From the NCBI GenBank assembly GCA_947459215.1, contig CANHCQ010000007.1, forward strand, positions 82,276 through 146,275: DNA of 64,000 bases, given 5' to 3'. Each line of letters begins with the position of its first letter. Position 1 is the stretch's first letter. Under the pieces are notes generated by a model, which was given only the letters and a program-made list of their open reading frames with translations, was not told the origin of the DNA and did not search any database. Both the position numbers and the translations under genes were made by a program. Source of the stretch: Phycisphaerales bacterium (GTDB lineage: Bacteria; Planctomycetota; Phycisphaerae; Phycisphaerales; UBA1924). Below are positions 34,752 through 43,119 of this stretch, piece after piece.

Positions 34752-34887
34752 GCCAAATGGCAAAGGGCCAAATGGCAAAGTCGGACTCAAGGCCCGCGGC
34801 CACGCGGGATCGCTTCGCCAGTTTCCACTCGGTCTAAGGCATCGTGTTCGCGATGCCTTGATTTGCGATTTGCTCATTTGCGATTTG
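34752..34887. repeat. CCAAATGGCAAAG and ATTTGCGATTTG tandem repeats, 3' of sppA
   Basis: Two copies of GCCAAATGGCAAAG (34752-34765, 34767-34780), about 80 bases of other sequence, then two copies of ATTTGCGATTTG (34861-34872, 34876-34887). Same sequence family as 32830-32916 and again arranged as complementary arms. The second arm ends 10 bases before the next ATG and covers where a ribosome site would be. Confidence 0.7.
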
Positions 34888-34897
34888 AGATCTTCCC

Positions 34898-35902
34898 ATG
34901 AACTTCCGCACCCTCGGCCGCACCAACATCCGTGTTTCTGAAATCGGCTTTGGCTGCTGGACGATGGGCGGGCCCAACTGGTCCACGTCCAACGGCCAGC
35001 CCATCGGCTGGGCCGATGTCAACGAAGACGAAGTCATGGCCGGCATCAAGGTCGGCCTCGACGCCGGCGTCAACCACTGGGACAACGCCGACGTTTACGG
35101 CAACGGCAAGGCCGAGCGCCTGCTCGCCAAGTGCCTCAAGAAACTCGGCGTCAAGCCAGGCTCGCAGGTCATCGCGACCAAGGTCGGACACTTCGCGGGC
35201 ACCGCGCCGCACGCGTTCGAGCCGCGGCAGATCCGCAACCAGTGCGAGCAGTCGCTGCGCAATCTGGGTGTTGATGCGATCGACATTTACTACTTCCACC
35301 ACGGCAGCTACGTCGGCCCCGGCTACGACGGCCAGCCGCACGATTACCTGCAGGAGGCCGCCCAGACCATGCACGCTCTCGTCAAGGAGGGCAAGGTGCG
35401 AGCCGTCGGCCAGAGCGCGTACAGCGATGAGGACTTCGAGCGGGCGATCCAGGTCTTGAAGCCCGACGTCTTGCAGAGCAAGGCCAACATGCGCTACGAC
35501 CCGTTCATCCGCCCCGGGAGCAAGCTGCAGGCGCTGATGAAGCAGCACGGCTGCACGTTTGTGGCGTTCGGCCCGCTCGATCAGGGCATCCTGCTCGACA
35601 AGTTTGATCCCGAGAATCCGCCCAAGTTCGCCGAGGGTGATTACCGCAATCAGCGGAAGGACATGCTGCCGGAGTCGCTGCGGACGCTCAAGCCGAAGAT
35701 GCAGCAGTTGAAGGATCGCTTCGGGCCGACGACGGAGGCGCTGGCCTCGGCCGCGTGTCGCTTTGTGCTCGGACACGATCACGTGTGCAGCACGATTCCG
35801 GGCTTCCGCAACGCGCGTCAGGCGGCGTGCAACCTGAAGGCGGCGAGCGACCCGGCGATGAGCGAGGCGGATCTCGCGTTCTGCCGCGGGTTGTTTGCGT
35901 GA
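34898..35902 (+). CDS. aldo/keto reductase
   Basis: 334-residue NADPH-dependent TIM-barrel oxidoreductase. The catalytic tetrad is visible: Asp and Tyr in WDNADVYGNGKAE (about residues 62-67), Lys in VIATKVGH (about 93), His in IYYFHHGSYVG (about 132). KVRAVGQSAYSDEDFE and QSKANMRYDP follow as in AKR. The substrate cannot be told. The usual ribosome site is not clear because the repeat element runs up to 10 bases before the start. Confidence 0.88.
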   Translation: MNFRTLGRTNIRVSEIGFGCWTMGGPNWSTSNGQPIGWADVNEDEVMAGIKVGLDAGVNHWDNADVYGNGKAERLLAKCLKKLGVKPGSQVIATKVGHFAGTAPHAFEPRQIRNQCEQSLRNLGVDAIDIYYFHHGSYVGPGYDGQPHDYLQEAAQTMHALVKEGKVRAVGQSAYSDEDFERAIQVLKPDVLQSKANMRYDPFIRPGSKLQALMKQHGCTFVAFGPLDQGILLDKFDPENPPKFAEGDYRNQRKDMLPESLRTLKPKMQQLKDRFGPTTEALASAACRFVLGHDHVCSTIPGFRNARQAACNLKAASDPAMSEADLAFCRGLFA

Positions 35903-35914
35903 ATGCGGCGAGCG

Positions 35915-36120
35915 AAGGCGGAGAGGCGGAGGGTGTGGAGGTTCGCGGAGAGGAAGTTCGGGGAGAACAGATCGAACCAGTCGCTGGCTTCGAGGTGATC
36001 CCGTTGAGAGGCTGGTTGAAGTGGAATCAAGCAGGCGTGCCATGAAGCAGCATGCCTTGAACCCACTCTCCCCTCCGCGTCACTCCGCCTACTCCGCTTC
36101 TGCGCGTTCTCTTCCTTTCT
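35915..36120. repeat. GGCGGAG heptamer-repeat hairpin
   Basis: Left arm 35915-35957 is purine-rich with GGCGGAGAGGCGGAGG. Right arm 36068-36120 is its approximate complement (CCTCCGCGTCACTCCGCC, TACTCCGCTTC). About 110 bp lie between. It fills the 228-bp gap between two convergent genes and has the same arm architecture as the elements around sppA and at 41574. Confidence 0.6.
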
Positions 36121-36130
36121 TGGGACCGAC

Positions 36131-37318
36131 TCAGCGCTTGCGGCGGCTTGCGATCAATCCCGCCGCGCCGAGGACCATGAGCGCACCGGGAGCCGGAACC
36201 TGCGGGTTCTCCTTCGGATCTGACGGCTTGTCTTTCTTGGGCTGAGTGGCGTCGGTGGGGTCGGTCCCGTCTTCGCGGCTGTTGTCGGTGGCGGGCATGA
36301 GGCCGAAGTTGTTGGTGGCGAAGGGCGCGCGGGCGATGGGCGAGTTGTCGGAGTTGTACGCGTAAGGCGAGAAGGCGCCGCCGCCGCCGGCCATCGCGCC
36401 CGAGTCGGGGACGAGGGCGAGAACGACGTTGCTCAGGCCCCAGACAGCGGTCTCGCCCTGTTCGGGCAATCCGTGGGCGAAGAACTCGATGCGCACATCG
36501 TCGGTGCCCTGGCTGTCGGCGCTGGGTGGGCGGTCGAAGCGGAACATCAGGCGGTAGACGGTGGCGGTCTTGCCGTCGTTGGTGCGGAAGGTCTCGATGG
36601 CCTGATAGCCGGCATCGAAATCGGCCTTGCCGACCGCGTCGGGATAGGCCTGAACGTTGCCCGGCTTGGTGGCAAAGTTGGTCTCCATCAGTGTCGCGCC
36701 GTCGACGACGCGGACGCCCCAGACCTGCGGCGAGGGGGCCGAATTGCCCTGCCAGTTCCCCAGGGCCAACACGTCGCACTGAAGGACGTATGCGCCCGAC
36801 TTGGGGGCCTTGTTCACCGTGAGCGTGGTGGAGCCGTTGCCGATGGTGCCGAGGAAGCGACGCCCCTCGGGAGTGGTGCGAACCTCGCCGTAGGACCACT
36901 CGTCACGGATCGACTTCTGGAAGTCTGATTCGAAGTCCGAGCGATAGATGACGCGTGCGGCCTGGTCGGCCGTGCCGCGCTGCACGATGATCATGCGATC
37001 GGAGTCGGAGACCTGGAGCATCTCGTCGATGGTTCGGATCGAGAACGCCGACGGGCCGCTGTTCCAAGGCATGCCAAGGTCGAAGTTGAGACGGTGGCTG
37101 TTGGCGGCGGTCAGCAGTGTGACGCCGGGGAGCATGCCCGAGAAGTTGGCTTTGTTCAGCACATCGACGCGGCGGGTGAGCGAGGGCATCTGGACGCCCT
37201 TGCCGTCGCGGAGACTGATGCGATGGGAGAGATCGGCGGCTGCGAGCGAAGCGAGGCCCGCGAGCGCACCGACAGCGGCGACGGCGTAACGCCGTCCATT
37301 TCCAGTCTTGGAAAACAT
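36131..37318 (-). CDS. exported protein with VPAP-type (PEP-CTERM-like) sorting tail
   Basis: 395 residues. N-terminal signal (about 10-28). The body is beta-rich with FESDFQKSIRDEWSYGEVRTT and LMFRFDRPP, of unrecognised family. The C-terminus reads QVPAPGALMVLGAAGLIASRRKR: a VPAPG box, a hydrophobic helix and an Arg/Lys cluster, the architecture of PEP-CTERM proteins processed by exosortase-type enzymes. A low-complexity K/D/P linker precedes it. Start supported by GGGGAAAGGG upstream. Surface display is likely; the function of the main domain is unknown. Confidence 0.75.
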   Translation of the reverse strand: MFSKTGNGRRYAVAAVGALAGLASLAAADLSHRISLRDGKGVQMPSLTRRVDVLNKANFSGMLPGVTLLTAANSHRLNFDLGMPWNSGPSAFSIRTIDEMLQVSDSDRMIIVQRGTADQAARVIYRSDFESDFQKSIRDEWSYGEVRTTPEGRRFLGTIGNGSTTLTVNKAPKSGAYVLQCDVLALGNWQGNSAPSPQVWGVRVVDGATLMETNFATKPGNVQAYPDAVGKADFDAGYQAIETFRTNDGKTATVYRLMFRFDRPPSADSQGTDDVRIEFFAHGLPEQGETAVWGLSNVVLALVPDSGAMAGGGGAFSPYAYNSDNSPIARAPFATNNFGLMPATDNSREDGTDPTDATQPKKDKPSDPKENPQVPAPGALMVLGAAGLIASRRKR

Positions 37319-37509
37319 GTGCCCTTTCCCCTTCCGTTCAGCCCGGCGAACTCAACTTCCTAAGAGTCGTGTGTGCCGTGCTGAGTGAGAATCCCTTCTC
37401 TCTCTCCAACTATGTCCTGCGTCTACAAACTTGCCACGGTTCCGCAATCCCCGCGGCATGATCCAAGTTGGTAGACGCTTCCCAAACGGCACACGCGTCA
37501 CGGGCGAAC

Positions 37510-37525
37510 CTGAAAGCCCTTTCAG
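37510..37525. promoter_or_regulatory. CTGAAAG-CC-CTTTCAG palindrome
   Basis: Perfect 7-bp inverted repeat with a 2-base spacer in the 264-bp gap between divergent genes, about 60 bases before the acyltransferase frame. It could be an operator. No repressor is identified. Confidence 0.3.
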
Positions 37526-37582
37526 CCGCGGGTATTTCAGGACCTGCGATTCCTGCATGGTTCCCTGAGGGTTTTCGCTGTT

Positions 37583-38980
37583 GTGGGTGGAGGGATCGAA
37601 GGAACAGATGCGGACGTCGCGACGGCGGTGATGCGCGGATCGTGCAGCGACATTGGCGAGCGATGCTCGCCCGCGCCGATACTGTCGGCTGCGGTGATCA
37701 AGCCTCACACCAGTTCCGGAACCAGCGATGACGTACACGATGGTGCGAACGGTGGCATCGCGCTCCAGGTGAGTGATCGCGTTGGTGTCGGGTCGCACGT
37801 TCCGGCGCTCGACGGCATCCGCGGGCTGGCGATCCTGATCGTGATGGTCTTCCACATGAACATGATCGCGGGCGTGCACAAGGTGGACGCCGCCGCGAAG
37901 TTCATCTCGTCCGCCGGCTGGACGGGCGTCGACTTGTTCTTCGTGCTGTCGGGCTTCCTGATTACCGGCATCCTGCTCGACACCAAGCACGGCGAGGGGT
38001 ACTTCCGACTCTTCTACGCCCGCCGTGCCTTGCGCATCTTCCCGCTCTACTACGCGGTTGTCGCCCTTTCGCTGATCGTGCTGCCCGCGGTCGCGGCGCA
38101 TCTGCCGCCGGTGGCGCAGGCGAAACTCGACCGCTTCGGGACGATCGGCGGCGATGCGTGGATGTACTGGGCGTATCTGTCGAACTTCGCCATCGCCAGC
38201 GCCGAGAAGTTTCGCCACGGCATTCTCGACATCTCATGGTCGCTCGCCATTGAAGAGCAGTTCTATCTCGTGTGGCCAGCCGTGGTGTACTTCCTCTCCC
38301 GCAGGCGGCTCATCGATGTGTGCATCGGCGCCGTGTTCTTCGCGATCGGGTTCCGGTGCTGGCTGGTGTGGAACGGGGCGCACCCGATCGCGGTGCACCT
38401 GCTTACGCCCAGCCGGATCGACGCGCTGGCGGTGGGGGCGTTCATCGCGGCCGTCTCCCGCGGTCCCGGCGGGTTCGAGCTGCTGTGCCGTTTCGGGCGA
38501 GCGGTCGGCGTCGTGGCCTTCGCCGTCGTGACCGCGGCGTTCGCCTATCGCTTCGTGACCAATACCGGCCGCCCCGGCGAAGAAGGTTTCGCGAGCGCCA
38601 ACCTGCCTGAAATACAGACCGTCGGCCTGACGCTCATCGCCGTCGCCTTCGGCGGGCTGCTCGTGCATGTGTTGGCGCTGACTCGCTCGCCCGAGCCGAC
38701 GAAGCACCGGCTTGTCCGGTTCTTCGAGTCGCCGTTGCTGCGGTCTTTCGGCAAGTATTCGTACGCGATGTACCTCTTCCACCTGCCCGTCCGAGCTCTG
38801 ATCCGGGACACGGTTTTCGGCAAGGATTTGAAGTGGATCGCGAACTCGCAGATCGGGATGCAGATCGCGTTCACGAGCATCTCGATCGCGGCAACGTTCG
38901 CGCTCGCGTGGATGTCGTGGAACCTCTTCGAGAAGCGGTGCCTGGCGCTGAAAAAGTACGTGGAGTACAAGCGCGGCTGA
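37583..38980 (+). CDS. membrane acyltransferase 3 family protein
   Basis: 465 residues. The catalytic-type motif ALDGIRGLAILIVMVFHM (about residue 75) is the hallmark histidine segment of acyltransferase 3/OafA proteins, followed by GWTGVDLFFVLSGFLITGILL, FYARRALRIFPLYY and DISWSLAIEEQFYLVWP. About ten transmembrane helices follow. These enzymes O-acylate polysaccharides or lipids. The N-terminal 60-70 residues before the motif are not family-like and the true start may be internal (for example GTG 37769). The gene ends 13 bases from the convergent holB stop. Confidence 0.85.
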   Translation: MGGGIEGTDADVATAVMRGSCSDIGERCSPAPILSAAVIKPHTSSGTSDDVHDGANGGIALQVSDRVGVGSHVPALDGIRGLAILIVMVFHMNMIAGVHKVDAAAKFISSAGWTGVDLFFVLSGFLITGILLDTKHGEGYFRLFYARRALRIFPLYYAVVALSLIVLPAVAAHLPPVAQAKLDRFGTIGGDAWMYWAYLSNFAIASAEKFRHGILDISWSLAIEEQFYLVWPAVVYFLSRRRLIDVCIGAVFFAIGFRCWLVWNGAHPIAVHLLTPSRIDALAVGAFIAAVSRGPGGFELLCRFGRAVGVVAFAVVTAAFAYRFVTNTGRPGEEGFASANLPEIQTVGLTLIAVAFGGLLVHVLALTRSPEPTKHRLVRFFESPLLRSFGKYSYAMYLFHLPVRALIRDTVFGKDLKWIANSQIGMQIAFTSISIAATFALAWMSWNLFEKRCLALKKYVEYKRG

Positions 38981-38993
38981 ATCGCTGCGGTGC

Positions 38994-40199
38994 TCAGTTC
39001 ACGGACACGAGTCCCGCCGCGGGCTTGCCGCTGACGCGGCTCGACAGCCACTCCATGGCGAAGTTCATGTTGACGCCCGCATCGACTGCGCGTTCGGCTT
39101 CACGGACCGACTCAATCACGCGGATCGCTCGCTCCGCGTCTGTGGGCGTGCGCCGTATCTGGCGTCGCGAGCGTTCGGAGATCACGCGGAAGAGCAGGTC
39201 GGCCCCGGTGCGGTTGGCGGCGTCCTTGCTTGCCTGTTTTTCCTTCTCGACCACCGCCGCGGCCCAGTCGTCGACCAGCTTGGCCATTGTCGGCCCCAGT
39301 TCCACGCTGTACTTCCCCGAGTCTGCGGCGGCGAGCATCGGCTCGAGGGTGCGTGACCAGTTGGCCAGCCCGCCCGCGTGGGCCCGCAGGAACTCGCCCG
39401 GCGAGCCCGCCGCGAACGAGTGCAGGAAGCCGAGATCGTCTTCCTCGATTGGCGGGTCGATGATCTTCTTGGCCTGATCCAGCCACACCCGCATCGGCCC
39501 TTCCATCAGCGGCACGAACGCCACCTGCTGCGAGCGACTCCGAATTGTCGTCAACAGTCGATCGGGGTTCGTCGTCACCAGGATGATCACCGTCCCGGCG
39601 GGCGGTTCTTCGAGTGTCTTCAGGATCGCGTTCTGCGTGGGCGCGTTGGTGGGGGAGCGATCGAGCAGCTCGGCCTCGTCGATGATGAAGACCTTGCTCG
39701 CGCGCCCGCCGGGCATGGCGGGGGCGAGGGCCGCGGGCTCGAGCAGGTGGGTGTCGATCACGTCCTTGGGGATCGTGAGCAGCTTGCGCTCGCGGACCTG
39801 GGCGTCCTCGCTGTAGCGGGCGAGTTCCTTGGTGATGATGTGAAGGTCGGGGTGCGTGCCGGCGCGGAGCAGGCGCTGCACCGGGGATTCGTCATCGACC
39901 GAGGGCACGCCGTCCTTGCCGACGTTCGCGGTCGGATCGAGAATCGTGGCGGCGAACGCCAGCGCGGTCGTGAACTTCCCAACGCCCGCGGGGCCGTGGA
40001 AGATCCACGCGTGGTGGACGCGCTCGGAGCGGACCGCATCGCCGAGGACCTTGATCGCGCGGTCCTGGCCCAGGATCGCGGTGAAGGGGACGGGGATCGG
40101 GTGCTGCGGCGACGCCGCCCGCGCGGACTCGGCCGCGGCGGCCGCCAGCGGCGAATCGTCCGCGCCCTTGGATCGAGATTTGGCAGGCTTCTTGGCCAC
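38994..40199 (-). CDS. holB: DNA polymerase III delta' subunit
   Basis: 401 residues, clamp-loader AAA+ subunit. ILGQDRAIKVLGDAV, a P-loop HGPAGVGKFTTAL, Walker B VFIIDEAELLDR, the sensor region QNAILKTLEEPPAGTVIILVTTN and RSRSQQVAF identify it. The P-loop has Phe after Lys instead of Thr/Ser, consistent with a delta' that does not hydrolyse ATP. The N-terminus is an extra 35-residue Lys/Ser/Ala-rich tail. GTG start. The C-terminal 120 residues are helical collar. Confidence 0.88.
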   Translation of the reverse strand: MAKKPAKSRSKGADDSPLAAAAAESARAASPQHPIPVPFTAILGQDRAIKVLGDAVRSERVHHAWIFHGPAGVGKFTTALAFAATILDPTANVGKDGVPSVDDESPVQRLLRAGTHPDLHIITKELARYSEDAQVRERKLLTIPKDVIDTHLLEPAALAPAMPGGRASKVFIIDEAELLDRSPTNAPTQNAILKTLEEPPAGTVIILVTTNPDRLLTTIRSRSQQVAFVPLMEGPMRVWLDQAKKIIDPPIEEDDLGFLHSFAAGSPGEFLRAHAGGLANWSRTLEPMLAAADSGKYSVELGPTMAKLVDDWAAAVVEKEKQASKDAANRTGADLLFRVISERSRRQIRRTPTDAERAIRVIESVREAERAVDAGVNMNFAMEWLSSRVSGKPAAGLVSVN

Positions 40200-40248
40200 G
40201 GGGCCAGAGTATGCGATTCCGAGGCCTTTGGTGTACGTGTCGTTGCCT

Positions 40249-40347
40249 GGGTGCCACAGCTTGGCCGCTCTGAGCTAAGCCGTGTGAACTCGCCCGGGAT
40301 CGAAGCCCCGGCACTGCATGGCTCAAGGCGGCCAGGCGGTGGCACCC
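40249..40347. repeat. GGGTGCC...GGCACCC intergenic repeat, copy 3
   Basis: 99 bp immediately 5' of the B12/MeaB gene and of holB. It starts GGGTGCCACAGCTTGGC and ends GTGGCACCC. Its left end aligns with copy 1 (1236) through AAGCCGTG. Confidence 0.7.
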
Positions 40348-40390
40348 GGTGCACCGCCGATGGCGTTCGAACAATTGCGTACCATCGTGC

Positions 40391-41563
40391 ATGACCACTG
40401 CGCTCAGCACGCCCACGACCGAGTTCGAGAAGAAGGACCGCTGCGCCGATCTCTCCCACCGGCCTCGTGTGCTGCTCGGCAAGATGGGCCTCGACGGCCA
40501 CGACCGCGGCGTCAAGGTCATCGCCCGCGCCCTCCGTGACTCCGGCGTCCACGTCATCTACAGCGGCCTCTGGCAGACCCCCAAGTCCCTCGCCATCTCG
40601 GCCCGCGACGAGGACTGCGATGTCATCTGCGCCTCGATGATGAGCAATAGCCACCTCGTCCTCGGCCCCAAGCTCATCGGGGCGTTGAAGGACGTGGGAC
40701 GTCCGGATCTGCCGGTGTACATGGGCGGCATCCTGCCGCAGGAAGACCTGCCCACCCTCGCCGCCGCGGGCGTGGCGAAGTGTTTTACCACCGGCACGGG
40801 CTTGATCGACATTGTGAACGCGGTGCGCGACGCAACCAAGGCCAAGGCCGCGGCGCTCACCTCGACCAGCCACGCCACCGCGCAGCTTGCGCGAGACATC
40901 TCGCAGGTGCACGACGGCAAGGGCCTGCGTGCGAACGCCCGCCGCCGCAAACCCAAGCGTGTGATCGGCATCACCGGCTCGCCCGGCGCGGGCAAGAGCA
41001 CGTTGGTCGCCCAACTCGTCGGCGAGTTCACCCGCCGCTCCAAGGCGGGCGATGCCGCCTGCTCCGGTCGATGCGCGGTGGTCGCGTTCGACCCGATGAG
41101 CCCGATCACCAGCGGTGCTCTGCTCGGCGACCGGCTCCGCGTCGACTTCAACAGTCTTGATGAGGCTGTCTATTACCGCTCCCTCGCGATCAGCGGCGAG
41201 GATTACCACGCCCTCCCCGAGATCATCGAACTCATCGGCGGCGCTCACGAGCCCGGCACGCCCGGCTGCTTTGACACCGTCTTTGTCGAGACCGTTGGCG
41301 CTGGTCAGAACGAGACCCGCATCCGCCAGCATGTCGCTCGCACCGCCGTGGTGCTGACGCCGGGCATGGGCGACGCGGTACAGATGGACAAGGCCGGCAT
41401 CCTCGAGATCGCTGACCTCTTCGTCTGCAACAAGGCCGACCACCCGGGCGAGAACGAACTGGTCCGCGACCTCAAGGACATCGCCGGCAAGCGGCCGATC
41501 GTCGAGACCATCGCCACCCGCGGCCAAGGCATCCCGGAACTGCTCGACGCTCTGCTCTCGTAA
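40391..41563 (+). CDS. fused cobalamin-binding domain and MeaB-type GTPase
   Basis: 390 residues. Residues about 25-155 form a B12-binding domain: KMGLDGHDRGVKVIARAL (DxHxxG, the lower-ligand histidine), then ASMMSNSH and YMGGILPQEDL (the GG motif). Residues about 185-390 form a MeaB/ArgK G3E GTPase: P-loop GITGSPGAGKSTLV, VVAFDPMSPITSGALLGDR, VETVGAGQNE, and NKAD. This is the mutase cofactor domain plus its chaperone, but with no mutase barrel. IcmF has the same pair followed by a mutase. The start at 40391 is chosen as the first ATG; a catalytic subunit must be encoded elsewhere. Confidence 0.87.
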   Translation: MTTALSTPTTEFEKKDRCADLSHRPRVLLGKMGLDGHDRGVKVIARALRDSGVHVIYSGLWQTPKSLAISARDEDCDVICASMMSNSHLVLGPKLIGALKDVGRPDLPVYMGGILPQEDLPTLAAAGVAKCFTTGTGLIDIVNAVRDATKAKAAALTSTSHATAQLARDISQVHDGKGLRANARRRKPKRVIGITGSPGAGKSTLVAQLVGEFTRRSKAGDAACSGRCAVVAFDPMSPITSGALLGDRLRVDFNSLDEAVYYRSLAISGEDYHALPEIIELIGGAHEPGTPGCFDTVFVETVGAGQNETRIRQHVARTAVVLTPGMGDAVQMDKAGILEIADLFVCNKADHPGENELVRDLKDIAGKRPIVETIATRGQGIPELLDALLS

Positions 41564-41573
41564 GACCGATTTC

Positions 41574-41733
41574 ACCACGAGAGGCACAGAGACACAGTGG
41601 GGAAAGAAGCAGAAAGAAGCGGGTGTTGAGGTGCATTTGGTCAGTGTGGATGGGGGACGATCGCATCTGGCTCTTCGGCCTCCTCCCGTCCAAATGACTC
41701 CTCTCTGTGCCTCTGCGTCTCTGTGGTTCGTCC
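41574..41733. repeat. CACAGAG/CTCTGTG short-tandem-repeat hairpin
   Basis: Left arm 41574-41602 (ACGAGAGGCACAGAGACACAG) and right arm 41699-41733 (CTCTGTGCCTCTGCGTCTCTG, read in the opposite sense) are near reverse complements and about 100 bp apart. Short AGAGGCACAG-like units are tandem. Same architecture as 35915-36120 and the elements around sppA. It lies between the MeaB fusion gene and scpB. Confidence 0.65.
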
Positions 41734-41800
41734 CATCTTGCACCGGATTCCAAGACGTGATATGCTCCCCTCGCCCAAGGACGGGTACGCGAGAACGCGC

Positions 41801-42553
41801 ATGAGCGACACGGAAGTCAGCGACAACCACGAACAGCCCACCGGCAGCGCAGTGCCCGCAGCGGCACCCTCGCAGCCGACTTCTGGCGAAGCCGCCGCGC
41901 TCGCTCCTGAGATCCTGACCCTCCGCGGTCATCTGGAAGCGTTGCTCCTGTCGATCGACCGCCCCCTTGCCGCCGAAAAGGCCGCTCGGGCGCTGGGCCT
42001 GATCCCCGAAGACAAGCCCGAAGAGAAGCCCGAGCCTGCCGCGACCAGCGACACCGACGCTCCCGTCGAAGAGTCGCCCGCGAAGAAGCGTGCCAGCGCG
42101 CGGCGCTCCGCGGTCATCGAGTCCGCCGAGCGGATCATCGAGCAGCTCGTGGCATCCCTCAACGAGGCGTACGAGACCACTGGCCGCTCGTTCCGCATCG
42201 AGCGCGTCGCCGGCGGCCTGCGGGTGATGACACAGCCCGCGTTCGCACCCACCCTCGCCCGCTTCCACAAGGACCGCCAGCAGACGCGGCTTTCCAAGGC
42301 CGGCGTCGAGACGCTCGCGATCATCGCCTACCGCCAGCCCATCACCCGGGCGGAGCTTGAGTCCATCCGCGGCGTTTCCTGCGGCGAGGTACTTAAGTCT
42401 CTCCTGGATCGCCGACTCGTCGGCATCAAGGGCCGCGCGGAAGAACTCGGCCGCCCGCTGCTCTACGGCACGACCAAGCAGTTCCTCGACCACTTCGGCC
42501 TCGCCACCACGGCAGACCTGCCCAGCCCCGAGGAACTCCGGGCCAGCCTGTGA
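41801..42553 (+). CDS. scpB: segregation and condensation protein B
   Basis: 250 residues, kleisin-associated winged-helix protein of the SMC-ScpAB condensin complex. Signature: LRGHLEALLLSIDRPL, VETLAIIAYRQPITRAELESIRGV (about residue 165) and KSLLDRRLVGIKGRAEELGRPLLYGTTKQFLDHFGL. An acidic and proline-rich insert (about 70-100) separates the first helices from the winged helix. scpA is not adjacent. The ATG at 41801 is chosen over an upstream in-frame ATG (41723) because that extension is repeat-derived. Confidence 0.92.
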   Translation: MSDTEVSDNHEQPTGSAVPAAAPSQPTSGEAAALAPEILTLRGHLEALLLSIDRPLAAEKAARALGLIPEDKPEEKPEPAATSDTDAPVEESPAKKRASARRSAVIESAERIIEQLVASLNEAYETTGRSFRIERVAGGLRVMTQPAFAPTLARFHKDRQQTRLSKAGVETLAIIAYRQPITRAELESIRGVSCGEVLKSLLDRRLVGIKGRAEELGRPLLYGTTKQFLDHFGLATTADLPSPEELRASL

Positions 42554-42669
42554 CGTCAGGTCGCTGCAGGGTTGTTTGGAGGTCCCGAGCGCGACGTGCA
42601 CCGGTTCTTCACAGCCGCGAACCCGTTGCCACCGATAGACAGTGAGGTTTGGGGCGCATTGGAGCACGC

Positions 42670-43074
42670 ATGAAGACCCTTGCACGCGTTTTGTCCACGA
42701 CCTCTGTTGGTTTTTTCTCTGCCCTTCTCATCGGCTGCGGCACCGGCGCTCCGGACATCACGGGGCGCGTGATCTCCGGACCGAGCTCGATCGTGATGGC
42801 CGCCGACCCGAAGGACCCCCGAATGTCTCAGGACGGCATCGCGTCGACCAACATTGTCGTTCGGAGGTACGCGGGCGACGGTTCGACCGGCCCGATCATC
42901 GCCAGCGGGGTCTCGACCGAGAAGGGTGAGTTCCGCGTGCCGCTGTCGGACATCGATGCCCAGAAGTTCGAGCTGGTGCTGACGGCGACCACGCCGGACA
43001 AGCGGATCAGCCGCGGGCGTTTCTTCATGCAGGCGGGAAGGCCGATCCTGGTCGTGGTCCGCGAGAACAACTGA
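42670..43074 (+). CDS. small lipoprotein
   Basis: 134 residues with a lipobox LLIGCG near residue 23 and a compact beta-rich domain (IVVRRYAGDGSTGPIIASG, GEFRVPLSDIDAQKFEL), like a carboxypeptidase-regulatory or transthyretin-like fold. Start supported by GGAG before the ATG. Family not recognised. Confidence 0.65.
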   Translation: MKTLARVLSTTSVGFFSALLIGCGTGAPDITGRVISGPSSIVMAADPKDPRMSQDGIASTNIVVRRYAGDGSTGPIIASGVSTEKGEFRVPLSDIDAQKFELVLTATTPDKRISRGRFFMQAGRPILVVVRENN

Positions 43075-43119
43075 GCACGCGCGGGTCATCACCCGTTCCC
43101 GGCTGCGTTGTCCGATCGC

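Noticed and set aside
32830..36120. CRISPR array
   Set aside because: The repeated units are short (7-14 bp), adjacent and in inverted arms, with no regular unique spacers and no cas genes.
39758..42685. 975-codon minus-strand open frame
   Set aside because: Spans holB in another frame, the MeaB fusion and scpB in antisense; no coherent protein.
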